From an uncultured Verrucomicrobiota bacterium (GTDB lineage Bacteria > Verrucomicrobiota > Kiritimatiellia > RFP12 > UBA1067), in contig CAMOHV010000071.1 of the NCBI GenBank assembly GCA_946615275.1, positions 1 through 6,465 of the forward strand: a stretch of DNA of 6,465 nt, given 5' to 3'. Position 1 is the stretch's first letter. Each line of letters begins with the position of its first letter. The notes beneath the pieces are model-generated. The model ran no database searches, was not told where the DNA came from, and saw only the letters and a list, made by a program, of their open reading frames with translations. A program made the position numbers and the translations under genes. Positions 5,615-6,465 of this stretch are shown here, piece by piece.

Positions 5615-5702
5615 CCCCACCGCCCCACCACCTCACCACCCCACCACCTAACCACCCAACCACCTAACCACCTAACCACCTAACCACCCAACCACCCAAC
5701 CA
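5615..5702 (+). repeat. A/C-rich octanucleotide tandem array (right arm)
   Basis: About eleven 8-base units of the form CCYMACCA run from 5615 to 5702, the first four more C-rich (CCCCACCA-like) and the rest mostly CCTAACCA or CCCAACCA. Read on the opposite strand it is the GGTTAGGT-type array found before the four-helix-bundle gene. It continues to 5 bases before the sctT ATG and contains no Shine-Dalgarno sequence. The stretch between the preceding stop and this array (5576-5614) shows no terminator hairpin. Confidence 0.95.
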
Positions 5703-5707
5703 TTCCA

Positions 5708-6465
5708 ATGTCCTACATCGAATTCCATAGATGGATCCTTGCGGCGGTCCTCGCGATGGCGAGGGTCGGAGGGGCGTTCGCGATCTGCCCGGCGCTGACT
5801 GAGTCCATGATCCCGGGCGCGGCGCGGCGGGTGGTGACGCTCGGCTTCGCGGCGCTGGCGGTCCCGTTCATCCACGCCTCCATGCCTCCGGGCGAGCCCA
5901 TATGGTGGATGTTCGCCGTCGTCGCGGCGCGGGAGGCTGTCATAGGCTTCTTCATAGGCTTCTTCGCGGCCATTCCGTTCTGGGTGGCGGAGAACGTGGG
6001 CAACTTCATAGACAACCAGCGCGGCGCCACGATGGGCGAGGTGTATTCGCCGCTCAACGGCTCGCAGGTCTCCACCACGGGCATATTCTTCACGCAGCTC
6101 GTCTCCACGGTGTTCTTCGTGGGCGGCGCGGTGTTCCTCTTCCTGGGCGCCCTCTACAAGAGCTATTCCGTGTGGCCGGTGTTCGTGGAGGGGCTGTCGT
6201 TCGCGCCGGACGCCCCGGTGCAGGTCCTTGGCGCTCTCGACGGGATGCTCAAGACGACGGTGGTGATCTCCGCCCCCGTGATAATAGTGATGTTCCTCGC
6301 GACGCTTGGCCTGGGCCTCGTGAACCGCACTGCTCCGCAGCTGAACGTGTTCTTCCTCTCCATGCCGGTGAAGTCCGCCCTCGGCGTCGCGATGCTGATA
6401 GTGTATCTGCCGTTCATCATGGACATGCTGATGTACACGAACGAAGGCGAGGTCCTCGGACCGGT
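5708..6465 (+). CDS. sctT: Export-gate inner-membrane protein SctT (FliR family; 3' partial)
   Basis: Membrane subunit that completes the SctRST export gate and lies next to SctU. The frame is open from ATG 5708 to the window end with no stop: 252 codons plus two bases, so nearly complete against about 260 for YscT. Hydrophobic segments lie at about 9-30, 41-57, 66-92, 123-149, 182-205 and 224-243. Family signatures are strong: FWVAENVGNFIDNQRGA (91-107), SPLNGSQVSTTG (114-125) and APQLNVFFLSMPVKSALG (209-226). The ATG has no Shine-Dalgarno sequence and follows the A/C-rich array; it is chosen because the family N-terminus begins there and no better start is seen. The sctS-sctT separation caused by the four-helix-bundle cassette is unusual. 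Confidence 0.96.
   Translation, partial: MSYIEFHRWILAAVLAMARVGGAFAICPALTESMIPGAARRVVTLGFAALAVPFIHASMPPGEPIWWMFAVVAAREAVIGFFIGFFAAIPFWVAENVGNFIDNQRGATMGEVYSPLNGSQVSTTGIFFTQLVSTVFFVGGAVFLFLGALYKSYSVWPVFVEGLSFAPDAPVQVLGALDGMLKTTVVISAPVIIVMFLATLGLGLVNRTAPQLNVFFLSMPVKSALGVAMLIVYLPFIMDMLMYTNEGEVLGP

Larger units (their letters stand above)
5111..5702. mobile_element. Candidate inserted cassette: four-helix-bundle gene between inverted octanucleotide arrays
   Basis: The segment between sctS and sctT consists of a G/T-rich 8-base array, one small gene and an A/C-rich inverse-complement array. The gene has visibly lower GC than its surroundings: hand counts of lines 5221-5280 and 5281-5340 give 28 and 27 G+C of 60, while neighbouring T3SS lines are well above 30. 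It also splits two genes that are normally adjacent. No transposase, integrase or target-site duplication is visible. If it moves, it would need help from elsewhere or move by recombination between repeats. Treat it as a hypothesis. Confidence 0.4.

Noticed and set aside
5111..5702. CRISPR array
   Set aside because: Units are 8 bases with no spacers between them; these are simple tandem repeats.

Overview
The window is a GC-rich stretch of a non-flagellar type III secretion system (T3SS, injectisome) operon, all on the + strand. The order is sctN (ATPase, 5' end cut off by the window), sctO (stalk), sctP (needle-length ruler), sctQ (C-ring), sctR, sctS, a small four-helix-bundle (S23/IVS-family) gene, and sctT (3' end cut off by the window). 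The sctNOPQRST order is the classical one of Yersinia ysc-like systems. The proteins carry clear family signatures, and every T3SS protein has about its normal family length. The lineage cannot be fixed from this sequence. High GC, a free-standing four-helix-bundle gene and many short-period simple repeats at gene junctions would suit a member of the Planctomycetota-Verrucomicrobiota-Lentisphaerota group, but that is a tentative inference.

Layout: sctN ends at 1275 and a 29-base A/C-rich spacer leads to sctO. sctO and sctP overlap by ATGA, and sctP and sctQ overlap by 14 bases. sctQ reads into a second A/C-rich spacer that leads to sctR. sctR and sctS overlap by ATGA. The stop codon of sctS lies in the first unit of an 8-base G/T-rich tandem array (5111-5186). 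The AT-richer four-helix-bundle gene follows (5201-5575), then an inverted, A/C-rich 8-base array (5615-5702) that runs up to the sctT start at 5708. No gap exceeds 300 bases; the largest is 132 bases, 5576-5707. No promoter or hairpin-plus-U-run terminator was seen, so the genes look like the interior of a longer operon.

Function: SctN, with the SctO stalk and the SctQ platform, forms the cytoplasmic sorting and energising complex. SctR, SctS and SctT build the core of the export gate in the inner membrane. SctP measures the needle and switches substrate specificity.

The unusual content is repetitive DNA. sctP contains three different in-frame repeat systems in its ruler region: a 150-base triplicate, nine 24-base units and a run of 7-base units. 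The four-helix-bundle gene splits the usually adjacent sctS and sctT and lies between two inverted octanucleotide arrays, which looks like an inserted cassette. Related A/C-rich spacers replace a Shine-Dalgarno sequence in front of sctO, sctR and sctT.
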